DNA from: Bifidobacterium breve DSM 20213 = JCM 1192
GTDB lineage: Bacteria; Actinomycetota; Actinomycetes; Actinomycetales; Bifidobacteriaceae
DNA: 64,000 bases
Assembly: GCF_001025175.1 (NCBI RefSeq)
Contig: NZ_AP012324.1
Location: forward strand, 806,001-870,000
Reading direction: 5' to 3'
Part shown: one piece after another, positions 60,196-64,000 of the stretch
Layout: every line of letters starts with the position of its first letter
Position numbering within the stretch: position 1 is the stretch's first letter
Program-made: the position numbers and the translations under genes
Notes under the pieces: generated by a model
Told to the model about the DNA's origin: nothing
The model's input: the letters and a program-made list of their open reading frames with translations, nothing else
The model's database searches: none

Positions 60196-63051
60196 GTGAC
60201 CGAGCCCACCAATGAAACTTTGCTGGTGGTGGATGGCCACTCGCTGGCCTTTCGTGCGTTTTACGCCCTGCCGGTTGAAAATTTCAGTACCGCAGCAGGG
60301 CAAGCCACTAACGCGGTATGGGGCTTTGCCACCATGCTGTCTCAGGTGATTGAAGCGGAGAAGCCAGACCATCTAGGTGTAGCCTTCGATATGAAGGGCG
60401 GCACGTTCCGCAACGACATGCTTCCGCAGTACAAGGGCACCCGTGAGGCCGCGCCCGAGGAGCTGCTCACCCAGCTGCCTTTGATTCAGCGCATGCTCAA
60501 GGCCCTGGGCGTCACGTATATCGAAAAGCAGGGGTATGAGGGCGATGACATCATCGCCACTCTCGCCACTATGGGAGACGACGCCGGCTATCACACGCTG
60601 GTATTGTCCGGCGACAGAGATGCCTTCCAGCTTGTGGACGACAACGTCACCGTGCTCTACCCAGGCCATCACTTCAAAGACCTGAAGCATATGACGCCTC
60701 AGTCCATCGTGGACAAGTACAAGGTCACGCCGGCGCAATACCCTGATTTGGCGGCTCTGCGTGGTGAGACCGCCGATAATATTCCCGGTGTGCCCGGCGT
60801 GGGCGACGGATATGCGGCCAAATGGATCAACCAGTATGGCTCGCTGGATGCCATTTGCGAACACGCCGACGAGGTCACCGGCAAAAAAGGTGAGGCGTTG
60901 CGCGCCAATATCGATCAGGTCAAGCTGAACCGCAAGGTCAATGCGCTGGTGCGTGACGTGGATCTCGGTGTCGATATCGAGGATCTGACGTTCGGCTCAG
61001 TGGATGTGGCCCAGATTGATGCTCTCTTCAAAGAGCTTGAGTTCGGTCCGCGTACCAAGACCCGCGTGATGAAGATTTTCAATGGTGGCGTGAGTCCAGC
61101 TGGAACCGCCCAGGGAGCAGCGGCCGCACAGTCGGGTGGTCCTGCAGAAGACAAGCTGGATTCCGGTTTGGACACACCGAAAATCACGGTTATTGAATCC
61201 GCGGCACAGTTCGAGCAGTGGGTCGAAGCCCATCGTCATGAGATCAATGTTCCTGACGACATTGTTGATTTTCCGGTTTCCGATTACAGCAATGAGGCCG
61301 AACGTCACATCATGTGCGGTGACGCGGTCGGTCATGCCTGGACAGTGACCGCATGGGGAGACGCGCGGCCCGGGCGCGCCCATGTGCAGGCATGCGCCGT
61401 TGCTACGGCATCCTCAGCAGCCATTATCGAGGCTCCGATGGCATCATCAGTGCAGACCGCTCTTGATCGGTTCCTGAAAGCCGAGCATTTCCGTACCATC
61501 GTCCATGGATACAAGGAACTGCTTCACCTGCTTTCTGCCGCCGGATTGGGCATGGCATTGCCGATGTTCGATACCAAACTGGGCGGATACCTTGCCCAGC
61601 CTGACTTCCATGCCGACAATCTCAATCAGGCAGCCGAACACTTCCTGGATATTCATGTTGTCGATGCCGAGCAGCCGGCCCAAGGTGTGCTGGATTTCGA
61701 CGACGAACACACCGAGGAAGACCTGAACGAACGGCGTGTGCATGATTTGGCTGTTATCCGCGAACTGGCCGTTACTTTGGGGCCGGTCATCGACGAGCGT
61801 CGGCAATACTGGCTGATGCGTGCCATTGAGCTGCCGGTTTCCCGGGTGCTGCACGGCATGGAGCAGTCGGGGGCGAAAATCGACCGTTCCAGGCTCACCG
61901 ACATGCGTGACCGGTTTGCCGCCGATGCCCGTCAGGCACAGGAAATGGCATGGCAGTATGCAGGTGGTGAGATCAACCTGCAGAGCCCCAAGCAATTGCA
62001 GAAGGTGCTGTTTGTAGATATGGGTTTGAAGCCCACCAAACGCACCAAGAATGGCTCTTACACCACCAATGCGGCGGCATTGCAGAATCTCTACATCCAT
62101 TCCGTGGATAATGAGCAGGCCAATGGATTCCTCGGGGCGCTGCTGCGTCATCGGGAAACCAATAAGCTTAAGCAGATCGTGCAGACGCTTATTGATGCCA
62201 CGAATAAGGCAGACGAGCGTATCCACACTACGTTCGAGCAGACCGTGGCCGCCACCGGCCGATTGAGCTCGGTGGACCCGAATCTGCAGAATATTCCCAA
62301 CCGTAATGCGGTCGGACGTGAGATTCGTAGTGTGTTTGTGCCGGGAGAAGGCTATGAGGCGCTGATGAGCTGCGACTATTCGCAGGTCGAATTGCGTATT
62401 ATGGCCGATTTGTCTGGCGATGAGGCTCTGATCGAGGCATTCCGCTCCGGTGCGGACTTCCATAAATATGTGGCCTCGATGGTCTATGGCGTGCCGGTGG
62501 ATCAGATTACCGGTGACCAGCGCAGCCATGTAAAAGCCATGAGCTATGGCCTTGCCTACGGATTGAGCACCTATGGATTGGCTCAGCAGCTCAACATTGC
62601 GCAGCGTGAAGCCGAGGCCCTGAAAAACCGGTATTTCGACACCTTCGGCAAGGTACACGACTACCTTGAATCATTGGTAGCGACTGCCCGTGAGAAAGGC
62701 TATACCGAAACGATTTTCGGCCGTCGGCGCTATTTTCCGGCGCTGCGTTCCACGAACCGCATGGCGCGTGATGCTGCCGAACGCGCAGCGCTGAACGCGC
62801 CGATTCAGGGTTCCGCCGCAGACATCATGAAAATCGCGATGATTCGTGCCGGGCAGGCTCTGGACGAGGCCGGTGTGAAGAGCCGCATTATCCTGCAGAT
62901 TCACGATGAACTTGTGGTGGAGATTGCTCCGGGCGAAAGCGAGCAGGTCACCGAGCTGATTCGCAATGCCATGGAACATGCCGTCGATCTTGCCGTACCG
63001 CTGGATGTGTCCTGCGGTATCGGATCGGACTGGCAGCTCGCCGCCCACTGA
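60196..63051 (+). CDS. polA: DNA polymerase I
   Basis: A 951-residue polymerase. The N-terminal 5'-nuclease domain has LLVVDGHSLAFRAFYAL, YIEKQGYEGDDIIATLA and the helix-hairpin-helix TADNIPGVPGVGDGYAAKW. The central 3'-5' exonuclease-like domain lacks the DEDD residues and is probably inactive. The C-terminal polymerase has ATGRLSSVDPNLQNIPNR, motif A MSCDYSQVELRIMADLSGDEALIEAF, KAMSYGLAYGLSTYGLAQQL (O helix) and motif C LQIHDELVVEI. GTG start with GGGGAGAGG upstream. Follows the ANTAR regulator by 38 bp, the conserved actinobacterial order pdtaR-polA. Confidence 0.97.
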   Translation: MTEPTNETLLVVDGHSLAFRAFYALPVENFSTAAGQATNAVWGFATMLSQVIEAEKPDHLGVAFDMKGGTFRNDMLPQYKGTREAAPEELLTQLPLIQRMLKALGVTYIEKQGYEGDDIIATLATMGDDAGYHTLVLSGDRDAFQLVDDNVTVLYPGHHFKDLKHMTPQSIVDKYKVTPAQYPDLAALRGETADNIPGVPGVGDGYAAKWINQYGSLDAICEHADEVTGKKGEALRANIDQVKLNRKVNALVRDVDLGVDIEDLTFGSVDVAQIDALFKELEFGPRTKTRVMKIFNGGVSPAGTAQGAAAAQSGGPAEDKLDSGLDTPKITVIESAAQFEQWVEAHRHEINVPDDIVDFPVSDYSNEAERHIMCGDAVGHAWTVTAWGDARPGRAHVQACAVATASSAAIIEAPMASSVQTALDRFLKAEHFRTIVHGYKELLHLLSAAGLGMALPMFDTKLGGYLAQPDFHADNLNQAAEHFLDIHVVDAEQPAQGVLDFDDEHTEEDLNERRVHDLAVIRELAVTLGPVIDERRQYWLMRAIELPVSRVLHGMEQSGAKIDRSRLTDMRDRFAADARQAQEMAWQYAGGEINLQSPKQLQKVLFVDMGLKPTKRTKNGSYTTNAAALQNLYIHSVDNEQANGFLGALLRHRETNKLKQIVQTLIDATNKADERIHTTFEQTVAATGRLSSVDPNLQNIPNRNAVGREIRSVFVPGEGYEALMSCDYSQVELRIMADLSGDEALIEAFRSGADFHKYVASMVYGVPVDQITGDQRSHVKAMSYGLAYGLSTYGLAQQLNIAQREAEALKNRYFDTFGKVHDYLESLVATAREKGYTETIFGRRRYFPALRSTNRMARDAAERAALNAPIQGSAADIMKIAMIRAGQALDEAGVKSRIILQIHDELVVEIAPGESEQVTELIRNAMEHAVDLAVPLDVSCGIGSDWQLAAH

Positions 63052-63084
63052 TTCGTTGCCGGTTTCTTTTGCCGCGCAGTATGA

Positions 63085-63107
63085 GTTGCCCTCCCACCGA
63101 GGGCAAC
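63085..63107 (+). terminator. Hairpin after polA
   Basis: GTTGCCCTC pairs with GAGGGCAAC (9 bp, 5-nt loop CCACC). No T tract follows, so it is a weak terminator or REP-like hairpin. Confidence 0.4.
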
Positions 63108-63188
63108 CAGTAACGTAGCGGACTGCGGAAATTTGATGAAGGATGCCCGCAAACCGCAATCGCTGTCATCTCCACTACAATGAGACCT

Positions 63189-64000
63189 ATGCCGAATCTC
63201 AAGCAAGTTATCGACGTTCTCGAGACCCTGTATCCGTTGCGTTACGCCGAGGAATGGGATGAGCCGGGCCTGATTGTGGGCGATCTAAACCATGAGGTGA
63301 ATCGGATTGTCTTCGCGGCCGACCCGACCTCGGCCATAGTGGATAAGGCCGTTGCCACCGGCGCCGACCTACTCGTCACCCATCATCCGTTATTCTTCCG
63401 ATCCGTGCATGAGGCCAGCGGACTTGGTTTCCGCGGCGATATTGTCCGTCGCCTGTACCAGCACGGTTGTGGATTATGGGTGGGACATACGAATGCCGAT
63501 GCCGCATACCGTGGCGTGGGACAGGCCGCAGCCGATTATTTCGGGCTTGTTGGCTCGCAACCGCTTGTACCCATCGAAGATACGGCGGCCGCGCATCCGG
63601 TCGGGCTTGGACGTGTGGGTCGTTTGCCGGAGCCAATCACGCTCAAGGATTTTGCTCAGCGCGTATTCGATGAGGTGAGTGACCATGGCATGGTCACTGC
63701 CCTCGGTATCCAGATGTGCGGCGATCCAGAGGCTCTGGTGCGGCGTATAGCCATCTTGCCAGGCTCCGGTGATTCCTTGTTCAATGAAGTGCGCGCGACA
63801 GGCGCTGATGTATACGTGACCAGCGATTTACGGCATCATCCGGTGACTGATGCCATTGAACAGGCGCGCTACGAGGCACGAATGCGCGGTCAAGGCATTG
63901 CCCTCGGGCAGGGGGAGAGCGGTGATGGGCATGTGCGTCCTTATTTCATCAACACACCGCATGCTGCCATCGAATCCATGTGGTTCAATTATGCGCTTGA
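63189..64000 (+). CDS. NIF3 / YbgI-family dinuclear metal-centre protein (3' truncated)
   Basis: The frame is open to the end of the window (about 270 codons), so the C-terminus is missing. PNLKQVIDVLETLYPLRYAEEWDEPGLIVGD, LLVTHHPLFFRSV and YRGVGQAAADYFGL are NIF3 family hallmarks; the His pair in THHPLFF and the Asp of the TNADAAYRG segment bind the metal pair. A central insertion domain is present. Members are GTP cyclohydrolase-like in sequence databases, but the cellular role is unsettled. ATG 63189 chosen; ATG 63180 in frame is an alternative and neither has a clear ribosome-binding site. Confidence 0.85.
   Translation, partial: MPNLKQVIDVLETLYPLRYAEEWDEPGLIVGDLNHEVNRIVFAADPTSAIVDKAVATGADLLVTHHPLFFRSVHEASGLGFRGDIVRRLYQHGCGLWVGHTNADAAYRGVGQAAADYFGLVGSQPLVPIEDTAAAHPVGLGRVGRLPEPITLKDFAQRVFDEVSDHGMVTALGIQMCGDPEALVRRIAILPGSGDSLFNEVRATGADVYVTSDLRHHPVTDAIEQARYEARMRGQGIALGQGESGDGHVRPYFINTPHAAIESMWFNYAL

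Overview
The window looks like a core-chromosome segment of a Bifidobacterium, most likely of the B. longum group. The DNA is GC-rich and the gene set is actinobacterial: WhiB proteins, CarD, UPF0182, DUF501, DUF5719, the two-component pair PdtaS/PdtaR, a PAQR/hemolysin-III protein and many ATGA/GTGA start-stop overlaps. I see about 57 protein genes (both end genes run off the window), two tRNAs, two frameshifted genes, one AT-rich patch of foreign origin and several families of intergenic palindromic repeats. No rRNA, CRISPR array, intact insertion sequence or prophage is visible.

Layout. 1-4.3 kb: a truncated HAD phosphatase, a GNAT acetyltransferase, and a YtrA-type GntR regulator with an ABC exporter (one ATPase, two related permeases) behind a promoter bracketed by a perfect inverted operator pair. 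4.3-5.4 kb: AT-rich insert with a Tn4451-type tnpV gene, a frameshifted remnant and a six-copy 23-bp repeat array. 5.4-11.2 kb: thrC, a three-unit 50-bp palindrome array with exact 61-bp period, the overlapping genes proA-hypothetical-nadD, and a frameshifted GH3 glycosidase. 11.4-24.2 kb: UPF0182 protein, GNAT, pth-mfd-aldo/keto reductase, eno, divIC-like gene, DUF501 and ppx/gppA, then tRNA-Leu(TAA). 24.4-30.3 kb: a membrane protein, sdaA, an FKBP, greA, a coiled-coil/hemolysin-III fusion and the PdtaS-like kinase.

30.3-41.3 kb is a cell-envelope and division block: WhiB1-like protein, an orphan EccC/FtsK-type ATPase, an LCP (LytR-CpsA-Psr) ligase, WhiB2/WhmD, a giant GT2 membrane glycosyltransferase, a DUF5719 protein, a zincin-like protein, a phosphomannomutase-like HAD protein and ComF. 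41.4-50.9 kb: an OmpR-type two-component system, glgB, carD-ispF, a three-gene Mn/Zn ABC importer with a metal-regulator-like palindrome, and folD. 51.1-64 kb: rpsA, coaE, uvrB, terC, pyk, a NUDIX hydrolase, an unusual tRNA with a CAA anticodon, the PdtaR-like ANTAR regulator, polA and a truncated NIF3-like gene.

Links between loci. Near-identical LacI-type palindromes lie upstream of eno, between glgB and carD, and upstream of pyk, so glycolysis and glycogen synthesis in this window probably share one regulator. The histidine kinase near 29 kb and the ANTAR regulator near 59.8 kb look like an unlinked cognate pair. The metal importer binding protein has a His-His-Glu-Asp ligand set and its operator core resembles DtxR-family sites, which together suggest manganese.

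The least explained parts are the repeat arrays at 5.0-5.3 kb and 7.0-7.2 kb, the short-variable-arm tRNA with a leucine anticodon, and the EccC-like ATPase with no visible ESX partner genes. No complete new defence or biosynthetic system was found.
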